Below, in pieces: positions 1 through 12,294 of a DNA stretch of 64,000 bases; position 1 is the stretch's first letter, and each line of letters opens with the position of its first letter. Position numbers and translations under genes: made by a program. The notes under the pieces are model-generated. The model saw nothing but the letters and a program-made list of their open reading frames with translations, made no database searches and had not been told where the DNA came from. The stretch is from positions 33,291,716 to 33,355,715 of the forward strand of contig CM022672.1 in assembly GCA_012295275.1 (NCBI GenBank), written 5' to 3'. Source of the DNA: Chrysomallon squamiferum. Taxonomy: Eukaryota > Mollusca > Gastropoda > Neomphalida > Peltospiridae.

Positions 1-180
1 CTTGATTTCTTTTTCATTAATATAAAACTGCAGTTCTATACGGTCTGTAACAGATATACAGCAAAACATTTGCAGAAATAAAGAATATAATATAATTGAT
101 AGAGAAATCTTATTGTTATTCTGCAGGATGTTAAACAAATTTTTATATTTTGTTTTATTTATTTTTAAATTTTGTTTCAG

Positions 181-557
181 GAAAAGCATCCAAGTCAAGA
201 TGCAATGAAAAAGCAACAGATGATTTCCATTACGAAAAATTCAAGAAACAGATGAGGAGATGAGAAAATTAGTTTTTATAAACTCAATGGAGCGATATAA
301 AAATAGGAACTCAGGGTTGTCCCTGAACAGTTCTGATTGGTTAAGAAGGCGAGTTGATAAATGTTTGTTTTCTGTTTGCTGATTCTGAAGATTATTTAAC
401 TTGAAAGACTAAAGCAGAAAACACAGATTTGTTCTGAGCTCCAGGATATTGTGACATCCCTCTAAACAAAACTGTGCAAAATAAAGTAAAAATAACACCT
501 AAGAAAAACTCATTTCAAAAACTTAAAAAGTATTTCAGAATGAATGAAATTCAATAA
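181..557 (+). pseudogene. Degraded coding fragment, family unknown
   Basis: A good acceptor (TTTTGTTTCAG, ending at 180) is followed by coding-like sequence in successive frames. Read piecewise it includes DDFHYEKFKKQM, EEMRKLVFINSMERYKN, NSSDWLRRRVDK and, near the end, CDIPLNKTVQNKVKITPKK before a stop at 555-557. Frame changes and in-frame stops separate the pieces, so it is most simply a pseudogene 3' end; a gene with assembly errors is the alternative. The segment YEKFKKQM resembles FEQFQKNM in the nuclear-protein gene at 18.8-20.7 kb, hinting at a distant paralogue. No family was recognised. Confidence 0.4.
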
Positions 558-689
558 TTTTGTTATATTGTAAATCTGCAAATATTGTGACTGAAAAAAA
601 AAGAATTACAGTAAGTCCATTACATGATACAGTATTTAGGTAAACTTCTACATCATTGAATATTGTATACATACACAATTGACCAGATT

Positions 690-716
690 AGCATGTGTGT
701 GTGTGTGTGTGTGTGT
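690..716. repeat. (TG)n microsatellite
   Basis: A run of about eleven TG dinucleotides in AT-rich non-coding DNA. The rest of 558-2023 shows no supportable gene; it holds short T- and A-rich tracts and a small GTAAGTT-containing repeat near 1190-1330. Confidence 0.9.
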
Positions 717-1189
717 TGAAGGGTTGGAGCCAGAAATATTGTAATTGCATTTTGCCAAATTGAAATTATTGGTTTGTTGTATTCATTTCACACATAACAT
801 TCAAAAAAAGAAAAGAAAAAAAAACGAGTCATTGTTTGAAATATAGATAAATAGTGATAACCTCTTTATTCTTAATAACAACTTCACTAGAATCTTCTGT
901 GTTCTGTTGGACACTGTCTGCTTTTACCAAACACTTGGGTTTCCATCCTCAGTCTCAAACAACTGGTAAGTTTAGCTTCGTTTTTTGTAAATCTGCTGTC
1001 GGGTGAAGTTATTCCTCAAAGATTTCTCGTCACTGGTCCTAGCAAATACCAACATTTTCTTCATCCGCGAATTCTTCAAGCCTTTTATGATTAAACAGAT
1101 TTATCTTTCTCACTCTTACCACAAACGCAAAGTCTCTTCATCTCTCTCTACCTCAACATACGGTTTCCAAGACAACGACGTTCACAACG

Positions 1190-1330
1190 TTCACTGTAAG
1201 TTTACAACATCCATGACGTTTGCTGTAAGTTCATTAAGTTCATTGTAAGTTCATGAAGTTTACTATAAGTTCATGATGTTCACTGAAGTTCACAAAGTCT
1301 GTTATAAGCTTCATGAATTTCACTGCAGTA
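1190..1330 (+). repeat. Short imperfect repeat carrying GTAAGTT
   Basis: Imperfect copies of a 16-28 base unit of the form TTCA-(C)TGTAAGTTCAT occur here; GTAAGTT appears three times with further mutated versions. Each intact copy looks like a splice donor, but no convincing exon precedes it. Confidence 0.5.
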
Positions 1331-2023
1331 TCAAGGAGTCCTTTGCAAGATTCTGGCCTGGCATATTTAAATTTTAAGATTCTTGTCGTACAATCATCTG
1401 TACCCCCAGTAGCAAATCACATGAGCAGAATCTTCATTGTCTTTTTGTTTTTTGTTTTTTCTTTTGGATATATATTTTAACACATTATTAGTATAGGTTC
1501 AGTATTAGCATACGAGTGATCTTGAGTGTATAGTTGTAAAGAATGATACTGAGGATAACAGAAAGAACCTTCAGTAATAACTGTCTAGTGAAAAAAAAGT
1601 TGCTATAAAATCCCATGAGATTTTTTTGTTTTTTTTTTGTACTTTTTTTTTCATTTACTTTTACATATACTTCTTTTCTTTTTGTTTCTTATTCTGCAAT
1701 TTGTTGGCAGACCTGGTCCATATCTCATTCTGCAACAAAAATATGTGAACACCTGTCACTGTTTTTCTAATCACAGTCGCTTCTTCAGGGTAGTATAGCC
1801 AGTATATCTGGATGGTGTTGTTCTTCTTGGTTGTTCTTAATAGCTGATGAGAAAAAGTGAATTTACTTTGATTATATTTTTTTTCCTTTAGGTTCATCAG
1901 CTGCAGTTCAGTCTCAAAAAAGTACATGAAATGCGTTCTTTTTTAGTTGGTTTTTTTTCCACATCTGAAAATGTCTGTTTGTCAATGAAATTCACAGTTT
2001 GGCTAAGTGTTCAACAGAACTGA

Positions 2024-4380
2024 TCATATTCTGAGATTAGTGTTTACTTTCCGTCCAGCAAGTTGATCCAGTGTAGCTATTAAACATTCATTTTCTGTTG
2101 GGAGGTTCTTATTTTCATTACCCTCCCATGTAATTATATTGTTGCCAATGTCAACATTGTTTGGAAGATTAACTTTTTCACGTTCAGTCGTCATTTCAGA
2201 TGAACTTCTAATGGGAATGTTGTGGTAGAAGGAAGGGATTCTCTCAGATGGAATGTTGTCCAGATGTGTGTTTTCAGAGAAATTCTAGATCGTTGCTCTT
2301 GATTGTTGTGATCTCTTGCTTCACTGTCAAGCTTGTCTTGATAGTCTGTTTGCATTTCTTTTAATTCAGAGTATCTTGCTTTGTATAATGTGCTTCTACT
2401 ACAGGAGAAAACTTTACATTACACACAGATATAACAATTCAAAGTTTCTCTTTGTGCTTTGTTGCATGGACTAGGTTGTCTGTGAGTGTATGTGTAATAT
2501 TCCTTGCCACCTCGTTTTAGTGTTTTCTTGATTTATTTATTATTTTTAATCATATTTTGGGAAGCTGAGCTTTTGTTATAATTTTAGTTTTTAGTCTTTG
2601 GTAATGAGTTTGTTGTGACAGTATTAACCGTTCATCTGGATAATAATAATAATAATAATAGCAGAAGGATATCAAACACATCTTTGTCAGCAGGAAAGTC
2701 ATTAAAGTCCGGCAAGAAGTCATCTCTCATTTCTTCAGAATTATTTTACATCTTACTTTTTTTTATTTTTCTGTATCATTTCTTCATCTCTTTATCAGGG
2801 CTACACAAATCATAATGCTCAAATCCAAGGAATGGTCTGTGAGCTAAAAACACAGCTACTTTTTTAGAGTCTATTTGTTCATTTTCATTTACAGTATCTC
2901 GTTTTGTCTTCTTTATGACACATACTCATCGCATGTGGTTACTTCATTTATTTCTTAATAAATCTTGACCAGTGCCCATTCAGTTGAAGGTTTGCACCCA
3001 TCCTGCTGATAGTGGCTATCTAGATGACTTGGTGGTCAGATCTTAGTACTAAAAATACTCAATATTCTGTAACAAATTGCACACTTGAGTTATTTACTAG
3101 TTGTAAATGTCTTGTTCCATCGCTTTGAAGAATCAGTCTGTTCATCAAAATTACTCACCACTGATGCCTAAACTGACTTTTGTAAAGTATTTTCTTAACA
3201 GAAATTGAATACGATATTTTTTTCTAAACAGTTTTCACTTTTGCTAAAGCCATATGTTATCATTTATTTTTATTGCTTTAATTTCTTAATAATTTTTTTT
3301 TTTTTTCTCTTCACATTGTGTGCATATTTTTATTTTATTTTTCTTGCTTCAGATTAATTCTGAATCTGAATAATCCAAGTAGTTTCTTTATTTTGAATTG
3401 ATGTATGTCATAGCTTTTTAGCTTTGATTTGAAATGTGTGATTCTACGTTATCTGATTATTTAAAAAAGTAACCAATGGGATTTTCATTTTAATTGATAT
3501 CTGTAATAACCTTGCTGGTGGTTTCATTGTTGCTGTCTCTAGCAAATTTCATTCCACATATACTGAGTAAACTGTTTCTTGATCTGCATTCAGCAGTTTA
3601 CAGAGATTTGTTGAATAAAAGTATCAAAATTTGATTTAAAGCAATATTTTCATTGTGGTCCATATATGATGTTAAAAAAACATTAAAAATATTTAAATAT
3701 GTTATATCATGCAATAAAGATTCTAATAATATTATTTGTAGCTGATGTTTATTTATTTTAATGCTATTTATTATGAATACTGAATAATGTCTTTGTGATT
3801 GCGTATGTGATATACTAATTAATACTTCTTCTGTTGTCGTCTCATTTGAAGTGGGTGAGAAGATGTTAGAGAAAAGTTTGCTCCAGTAATTCTTAGATTA
3901 CTCTCCTTAATATTCTACGATTGTCAATGCTATTATGCACTCTATCCAAAGTCTAGAAACAATCTGTCGAAGCCATATTGAATACAGTCCATACCTTCAG
4001 TATATTTATAGATCCAGCAAAAAGGTTAATTTAGCCTGATGGGGATCAGTGAAGAAATAAAAGTATGTCTATAGTGTCTTGGTGCTCAGTTTCTTGTCTG
4101 TAACTGGAAAGACTTTTTTGTGTGTGGCTTTTCTGGTTTGCTATGATTAGCACATTCATTTGTTTTCAGTTCAGTTCAGTTGTCATTGTAGGGCTGCAGT
4201 TCCTGGCCATGATGCTCAACAGAATTCCACTTGCCACACTCTTAATTGTAGTTGAGAACAGAATGTGTTCTGGTTTTCTTCAGCTGCAAGAATGGTGTCA
4301 CATGTACATGTCTCTCTTGCCAGCAGATGTCTGTAGTCTATAGTCTCCCACTCTTTCATTTTTGCCACATGCAAAGTCTT
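2024..4380 (-). pseudogene. Decayed protein-coding relic, family unknown
   Basis: Read on the minus strand, this stretch contains several coding-like blocks broken by stops and frame changes. From upstream to downstream they include: LHVAKMKEWETIDYRHLLAR after a plausible acceptor at 4381; a short CAIC-containing block near 3.1 kb; KKVAVFLAHRPFLGFEHYDL near 2.85 kb; RDDFLPDFNDFPADKDVFD near 2.7 kb; a charged, probably coiled-coil block (RSTLYKARYSELKEMQTDY) after an acceptor near 2.4 kb; and a block ending in ATLDQLAGRKVNTNLRI before the stop. One frame change falls near 2285. Amino-acid composition is protein-like, yet no block has clean exon borders at both ends. A pseudogene is the simplest reading; a diverged multi-exon gene is not excluded. 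I do not recognise the family. Confidence 0.4.
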
Positions 4381-5050
4381 CTGCAGTCACACAAAAACAA
4401 ACCAAACGGATCATAACCCTGTTAAAATATAAAGTTCAAACACCATCTGCCTTTTAATCAGGATCACCTGGAGTTGAAATCTTTTATCATCACTATCTCT
4501 GTATCTTGAAGAATTTCTTTCATTCACATTTGTTGTCTCCCAACAACAACCAGTTTGAAAAATGTGCCCCAATTATGTGTTAAATGCTGAATTAAAATGT
4601 AAAGATAGTAAATAACCTTCGATATTGACAGTGAACGTCAGAGGGTGGTTGTAATGTCTTAATTACCAACAGGTCATATCATCAGAATTCCCAAGATATA
4701 ACATAACTACCCAGTACTGTATTAAACAGTAGTTGACTTCTTTTTGTTAATTCATTTTGTATAAAGAATGGATCTAACCACCTCTGGTGGTCAAATTATC
4801 AACAGGCCAGTTTAGAATTAATAAAATAAAATCTACTGGACTGTTTACTTATATCCAAATAAATACAACTCTGCTTTTTACAACAGCAATATGACAATAG
4901 TCATTTGAAAATAGTAACTAACATGTTTACATCACTAATAAAAAAGAAAAGTTTCTGCTTGAACATAGGCACAAGCATGTATATAATTGCTGTCATACTG
5001 CTGAACATAAATTCAAGATTATAATAATAAAATAATCAACAGCACTTCAC

Positions 5051-5251
5051 TTAATGTATAGACACACTATACATTGTTCTGACCAGATGTAGTGGCATTT
5101 TTTTTTTTCTCTCATAAGCCTTTGTGCTGTTGTGAATTTTAAACAAATATACTGGTTCATTGGAACCAAAATGAAGGCTGTAAGAGCAGTTACAATTCTT
5201 TTTTTTTAGCAAATATTCTCTTACAGCTGATACAACTTCATTATGAGTCAT
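5051..5251 (-). CDS. Possible small ORF of 66 residues, doubtful
   Basis: An open frame downstream of PIN1 on the same strand. Residues such as NEVVSAVREYLLKKK and EPVYLFKIHNSTKAYE look protein-like rather than AT-repeat noise. There is no Kozak context, signal peptide or recognisable domain. It could be part of the decayed coding sequence further downstream, or chance. The surrounding interval 4381-6448 otherwise holds AT-rich DNA with a (CA)n tract near 5370-5397 and is probably PIN1 3' flank. Confidence 0.2.
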   Translation of the reverse strand: MTHNEVVSAVREYLLKKKNCNCSYSLHFGSNEPVYLFKIHNSTKAYERKKKMPLHLVRTMYSVSIH

Positions 5252-6448
5252 AGCTTAAAAGTTATTTTATGCTGTAAATCTGATATGTAATAAATAGTTC
5301 AGTGATTTCATTTTTTAATTTTTGACAGGAATTGCTCTTTAGATATTCTGGCTTCAGTCCCTTCCTCAGAACAAACACACACACACACACACACACACCT
5401 AACTAGTCACATAAACTTGATCTCACACACACATAAAAAATAATATTCATTGACTGTACAGAATTGCAACTCGAAATTCAATTTGTATCATTTATTTTGA
5501 AACAAATAAAACATTGTATGAAGAACAACAAATAGTTTTTGTTTTTCCATGATTTCTAGTTAACACAGTAATCTTCAGTTGGTCATTCTAAACAATGGAG
5601 TCTCAAAAATATCTTATAAAAGGTGAATCTTTTCTCAATATAAAATGTAACTGTTTAGTTCTAAAAATATTCCAAAGATCACAAGAAGAAAAAAGTATCT
5701 TTTATAAACTGTTTAAATTCATCTCAAAATTTTAAATAATGCAACCAAACCATAACCCTAATGTCTTTTCACCCACATATAAATTTGTGATAAATAAATT
5801 GAAATAATTTTCCATACTTTGTTGAAATATAGCCTACCATTTGCAGGTGTGATAAGCAACCATAGATACATTTTCATAAGCTTTTAAATGAAATGTAAAC
5901 AGTGATGAAATGATATGTTAGTGTATCAATATAAAGAACATTACTTTTTAATACTAGGTGTCAAATTTTTTGACTGGAATTGCTGAGTAATTCTGTAAGC
6001 ACCAAAGCAAACCCTGTCTACTATTTGCTAGAATGCAGGTAACAAAGGCAGTGATGTAAAGAAGAATTTAAATCATTTTCATTTTAAAATATATTTGTTG
6101 TTTTGTTTATATTATATTTTTGCTGAAATGTTGCATAATTGTGTCGTAACTGAATAAATTTGACTTCTCTTTTTCATTTATAAACTGACAGATGTACACA
6201 GCAGTGATATTAAAAAGCTATTTAAATTCAAGAGTTTTGTATTTGCTGTCAATTTTTTTTTTTTAAAAGAAAACAATAAAAAAAAAATCAGCCCAAAAAT
6301 ATAAAAGCTGGGCATTTCAAAATTCTATATTTCACAGAATATAAGAAAGACTGGTATTTCCTTCATGATGGTTTTTTTCTTCTTCTTTTCTTTCATGATT
6401 TAAAAAAAAAATACTACTCCAACCATTACCATGTGATCATTTAATAAA

Positions 6449-7986
6449 TCAAGCTATTCTTTTTATAATGTGTACACCAGAATCAGTGTCAACGGGGCCA
6501 CTCATTTCATTAACTGACAGAGAAAATGCTGCGTCTTCGAACGGTTTCTGCATTCGGCCTCGTTCAAAAGGTCCAAGATCACCACCGCGTTTTGCTGAAC
6601 TGCAGTCACTGTACTTCGTGGCAAGATCCTCGAATGTTGCCTGTCCAGCCTCTATCTGATTTCTGTAGTCTTGACAAAAGAAGACAATAAAATTGTTATT
6701 ATTAACCATTTAATGGGTAAATTACAGAGCTACAGTAATGATGATACTACAGTAACAGTAATGCAGAGTTAGTGAGCAAGCTCCCAACTGATTTCTGCAC
6801 CCTTGAAAAAATATTATTATTAATGGCCAGTTATAATATATTACATTAAGAATAATACAGAATTAATCAGCATGCTTAGTGTATGGCTGATTTCTGAGAC
6901 TTGGAAAAAGTAATGGCTAATTATATTTCACTAAAAATAACACAGAATTGCTCAGCAGTTTCCATAATTGTTGCTTGTCCATCAGATTTCTGTAGCTTTG
7001 AAAAAACACCCAATATTATTATCATTATTAATTGCTAATTATAATATTAGATTAACAATAATAATATAATAATAATAATGATAGTAATAATAAATATAAA
7101 ACTACTACAACAAGCAGAATAAAAATTAAAATAGTAAATCTAATAAAAAATTATTACTGTAGCTAATTATATTATACACTCACAATGGTATGTTTATGAC
7201 AGACATTTTTAAATTCACCAAAAAAAATCTATATTAAAAATGATAAATTAAGTGACTTTTCTTGTATACATTTTATGATGGTCAAAAATGCCAAATATTT
7301 GCTGTCTTCATTTTAATATAAATACTGAAGAAATAAACATAGCAACTGCCTAAATATAATGTAGTTTAATCTGATGTGTATAGCAAAACGATACACTACT
7401 GTAATAAATACATTTCATTCACAACTAGACATTAATGAAAGAAAAAGAATTTTTTAAATTTAATTTCATAAAATAAACAACAAAGAAAAAATGCTTTTCA
7501 AATCTGTTTTTCCTCAGAATAGGATTGGGAGTCAAAATTGATAAATATGTTACAATATTCTAAATGTTTGCTTCACATAAAATGATAAATGTATAATATT
7601 ATCAATTATGAGAGAAAAATACCATAATGAAATAACAGAGGAACAATGTCATGATTTATTTTGTTATTCGTACTACAGCACAAGAAAAAGAGAAGAGTTG
7701 AGTACATCATTATATTGAAAATGCTTAATTAAATAACTATCGAGGGAAACTTAGAGTTGGATTTTCCATTCTTCTTTTTGTCTGATATGTTTCTTTTTAA
7801 ATTCTTCTTTCAGTTATCTAAGCTAATTTCCTCATGGTGTCCTTCTTTTCCAGAATTATTTTACTACGTCATGACACCTCCAATATTTTATGTGTGCAAT
7901 GTCTGATCTCAATATTAATTACTTGTATAAAATTTTATAAGACAAAAAAAAAAATAAAAATAAAAATAAAATAAAAATAATAAAAT

Positions 7987-8022
<36 letters not shown>

Positions 8023-8831
8023 TAAACGAAAAAAATGTTGGTAGAAAATAGCTAACCTGCCAGTAATTGAAGAGCTTCTTCTTTACTGCGAGTAATTTCT
8101 TCGTTTTTCCAGTTCATGGGCCGCCTCGACTCCCTGTGTTTGACTAAAAGGTGAAGACATTGAACCGTGTTTTTTCCTTGACTCATTTCTGCTGGCGTTT
8201 TTGGAATATCCCACTGTGACTCCTTTGTGTATGTGTTTAAATAATACGGTTTTCCTGAATCAAAATTGAAATATTTTACCTATTTGACAAGTGCCCTATG
8301 TTGGACGTATGTTATTAAGATCTATTATTATAATACATTTCGCGTGAAAACTAAATTCATTTGGCTTTTATTAAATATTTATAATTTATTTTGGCGGGGG
8401 GAAATTAAAATCTTTCCCTCAACGTTGTTTATCTGTTATTATTATTTTTTTTGTTTTAAATTACTTTACTGTACTCGTGGTAATATCTAACAACACCAAG
8501 ATACAAAAGCTAAGAATATACTTAACATTAATAAAATAATATAATACCGGTATAAAAATTACCGACTTTACGGAATTCACGAAAACATATAATATTATAA
8601 ATATAGCACTGTATCAGTGTATCATCACTGTATGGGTTATAAAACTATGAACATGATCTTATAATTAAAATTTTATCTTACATTATCTGCTAAGTTAACT
8701 ATCGATTGTTATAATTTCCAAATCTAAAAGTCACTACTAATAATACTAGTTATTGAGATTTAAAGAAATAAAACGCCCTTACCGGTAGACCTACTGACTC
8801 TTTCTTCCCAACCTGCAGGTAATCCTTCCAT
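6449..8831 (-). CDS. PIN1: Peptidyl-prolyl cis/trans isomerase PIN1 (parvulin)
   Basis: Three coding exons: 8831-8783, 8254-8057 and 6669-6449, with clean GT..AG borders (donors GTAAGG and GTTAGC). They total 468 nt and encode 155 residues, slightly shorter than human PIN1 (163). An N-terminal WW domain (about residues 4-33, with LPAGWEE, PYYLN and SQWD) is followed by the parvulin catalytic domain. PIN1 isomerises phospho-Ser/Thr-Pro bonds in nuclear and cytosolic regulators. The active site is intact: CLHLLVKH (His and phosphate-binding Lys), RESRRP (the two Arg that grip phosphate), SDCSSA (nucleophile-like Cys) and the C-terminal DSGVHII. One difference is Leu for Ser just before the first catalytic His. 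The chosen ATG lies in ACCATGG, a good start context, and opens directly into the WW domain. The gene looks functional. The 1.4-kb second intron is AT-rich. Confidence 0.96.
7940..8020. repeat. A-rich and (TA)n tract in PIN1 intron 2
   Basis: An A-rich run with AAAAT units grades into about a dozen TA dinucleotides, just downstream of PIN1 exon 2. Confidence 0.85.
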
Positions 8832-9082
8832 GGTTTGGTGCAGAAAGTTGAAATTCGGACATATTTTTATTACGGAATGGGATCTCGATATTTAATTATT
8901 CATATATATATATTGTTATAATTAATTGCCACATGTTATGTTATATGGGAGAATAAGATAAAATAATAAATAAATATACAGCGATATTTATTGAATTCTA
9001 TCTTTTCTACTTGCGGCTGTATCACGACAAATTACTTTCTGCAAAATTGAAATATGTTTATATGAAGAAAAAAATTCTGTAC

Positions 9083-9132
<50 letters not shown>

Positions 9133-9377
9133 GAAATGTCATTGTGTTTTCATGTTCGTTATCGGTAAAAAAAATGTATGAATGAAGAATATATAAAACC
9201 ACTACAACAACAGCAACCACGTCTGCTATTACTATTAATAAAAAAAATAATAATAATTGCAATAATATATCACTGTCAGCATCAGGAATATACATATGAT
9301 GACAGTACTGAAAATGGTAATTAAAATAAAACAATAAAGTATTATCATTATTTCTTCCTATACCAGACCAGCATTTC

Positions 9378-9414
<37 letters not shown>

Positions 9415-10397
9415 GAAGTAGGGGAAATAATTCCTGCCTGACTGTATCTAGCGACTGCAGACAGTTCTTTCGTAGGAAAAGATTGACTCGTTTTGTCTGT
9501 AGACAATGATATTAAATAAATAGCAATATGAACTTTATTAATCATGATGAAAAATCATTAACAGTTTGCTTAGGAGTTTCTTTTTTAGGGCTGGAAAAAC
9601 GTTTTTAAAAAGGACAACTACAAAGTTATCGACAGCATCAAGTAATCTGGTATTTATAAGGATATGTAGTTGTTATCGACCGGATGTCTTGTCCCATTGC
9701 GGTTACCGTTGTAACGATGGGAGGTTGTCGTTGTTATTGGTATTCTTCTCCTTCTTCTCCTTTTGTTGTTTTTACCATCTTGCATTTATTTACTTATTTA
9801 TTTATATTTTATTTATTTATCAGATTATTACAACATCAAATTATCGCTCAATCTTTTGTTATTAATATAATATCTGATGTTAATAATAATTTTAAGTTCG
9901 CTGAAATGCTAATAAATGATAAGTTCCGATATTTATGCCATATTCTTTCTTTATAATTTGTTCTATTATTATTATTATTATTATCAATATTATTATTATT
10001 GTTTGCTACGTTTTGTTATTGTTAATTAATTAATTTTTTTTAGAGCTTTTATTCATTTATTAATATTTATTTATTTTCATATATTCTTATTTATTTCTAT
10101 AAATATATTTTAAAAATCATATATTCTGTACCTAAGGTGAACAGTTTCCCCCAGGATCGTCATTTTCAAGTCTGAGTTTTCCCATATTGGCCACTCCGAG
10201 GCGGGTGGGTGTGTCATCACTCACCACGTGACTCCTTGTTGCTGCATTTTAGGTACGAGATGTTGTTAAAACTATTTTTAATAATCAGTATTATTACTAA
10301 AAATGTGTGAATTCATAACGTACGTATGGGAAATTCTGAAAATTCCACCCTCCCCTGGACACAAACCATTCAGTTATAAATTATTAATTTATTTAAT

Positions 10398-10440
<43 letters not shown>

Positions 10441-11940
10441 TTTGTTCAGCATCAACATTATTACAATAAAATTGAAATAGAAATCATCAAGAGATAGGTT
10501 GGTGTTAATCGCCTTCAGCTACAAATTGAAATTATTTTAAGAGATTGAGCATATGCAAAAGTATTAAATTAATTTAAATGTTTCAAATAATCATCCTGTT
10601 ATGAAACATTCAGTTATCTTCCCTCCCCCCGCCTAAATACTTAGATATAATTTATATCTTAACCCCCGCCCCCACCAAAAAAACAACAACCCGGTGAGTA
10701 ATAATTTCTACGTATTCTTAAAATAATAAATATTGTTCACAGTATACAACACTTTGTGTTATAACTGTAATATAATAGAGATGTATGTAGACGGATGTCT
10801 GATGATGCCTGTATGGCTAAATGAATAGATAAATTGAAAGATAATAGACACAGATATAGACAGGTAGGTAGGTAAATGTTTAGTTTGGTAAATGCGTGGG
10901 TAAAGAGACGGGCAGAAAGACAAGATATCCCTTAACGTTAGAGCCGAGACAACCTGCACGAGACAGATATATATATACATATATAAATTTACAGCTAAGT
11001 GAAATCACGTGATAGGTGTTTTGCGGATTTTTGTTGTTTGAGATAATCTATACTTCAATAATTCTGAAAAAAAAAAAAAAAAAAAAAAAAAAATAAAAAA
11101 AAAAAAAAAAAAATAAATAAAATAAAAAATATATATTTTATTTTAATGCATCTTATCATTTATAAAACACTGCATCTCTCGATTCTGATCTTTGTTAGCT
11201 ACGTGTAGCAATTAAAAAAAAAAAAAAAACTATTTTCTAAACATTACATCACTTTTGCAGCATTGCGCCTGTTTTGTACCAGAATTATGTAAAATTGGTT
11301 TTCTTTGCAAAATGAATTTTCTGATTTTTTCCAAAAGTAGTTGTGTTAATTTGTCGAGTCCAAAAACAGGAAAAAGAGGAAAAATAAGTAGAATGTAGCA
11401 AGAAATGAGTCCAGTGTATATGTCACATATTAAGGTTATTAACTATTTAATTTAAAAAAAAAAAAAAATAATAAAAAAAATAAAATAAAAATAAAAATCA
11501 TCATACACTGCAAATCTCTATTTAAGATGAATAATACATTTTGGATCATAAACAGCAAAATGCTGTGTTCAGAAACAGAAAAGTTGTAATGTTATCAAGA
11601 CTCTGGCAATTTTGCAATTGTTTTAGCATAATTAGCCAAGTTTTAAAAAGGTAGGCTTCAGAAAAATCCTTTCAAAGACGTTGTTTTCCTATGGTTTATT
11701 AATTTCCAGTTAAAGATGAATAGTTATTTGAAGGTTTTATGCACAAATCATAAAATTAATAAGAATTGACTCAGAATATTGTCAGACCGTTATCTTGTTA
11801 CTGGACAGTGCCAGAAACACCTGCTTTTGGTGGAATAGCTCACAGATATAACACTTTCTTACATACTAACAATTTTACATGCTTGTATCTATATATATAT
11901 ATTATGAACAACCGTCACATGTTTACATTTACAAACGTAC
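8832..11940. other. Intergenic DNA between PIN1 and the Hint gene
   Basis: I see no convincing gene here. It holds the presumed PIN1 promoter (8832 to about 9000), (ATT)n at about 9085-9132, poly(A) at 9380-9410, (TTTA)n at about 10395-10443 and long A-rich tracts at about 11067-11120 and 11454-11500. A GC-richer patch at 9650-9760 contains GGTTACCGTTGTAACG, which resembles an X-box. A second such patch (10127-10258) is bounded by GTACCTAA and its inverse TTAGGTAC. Open frames here follow the tetranucleotide repeats and are not coding. Confidence 0.6.
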
Positions 11941-12010
11941 CTTCAGTGAATGCCTTATTTATATATCCTCATCTTCTTCTTCTTCTTTTGATCACCAAGA
12001 GCTGTGAAAC
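11941..12010 (-). CDS. Candidate last exon of the Hint gene
   Basis: On the minus strand an acceptor (TCTGTTTAG) precedes 70 bases ending at a GTACGT donor. Joined in phase to the 42-base exon at 12336-12295, it would add FHSSW and a stop, so the Hint domain would end soon after the TCW that replaces the usual SCY. Another frame gives a Lys-rich tail. The call rests only on splice-site appearance. Confidence 0.3.
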
Positions 12011-12074
12011 CTAAACAGAACATAAATCTTTTTTTGTCTTTCTGAAGGAAACAATCAGTTAAGAATCATGCATT

Positions 12075-12076
12075 TA

Positions 12077-12149
<73 letters not shown>

Positions 12150-12155
12150 ATTATT
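12075..12155. repeat. (TTA)n to (TTG)n compound microsatellite
   Basis: Consecutive TTA and TTG triplets form one tract in the 3' part of the Hint gene region. Confidence 0.9.
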
Positions 12156-12294
12156 TTAATTTTAAAGAAACATAAATAATATTTTAAAAACAAAAGTTCA
12201 CATCCTAAAATTATGAAAGAATTCTTCATTTGAAATAACATGGTGAGGTAAATATTATAATTTTTTTTTTTTAGAAATTAAGATGATTACATAC

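Noticed and set aside
9566-9956. Overlapping plus-strand frames of 99 and 90 residues
   Set aside because: Hydrophobic parts are TTTATTTA repeats; the GC-rich part has no conserved feature.
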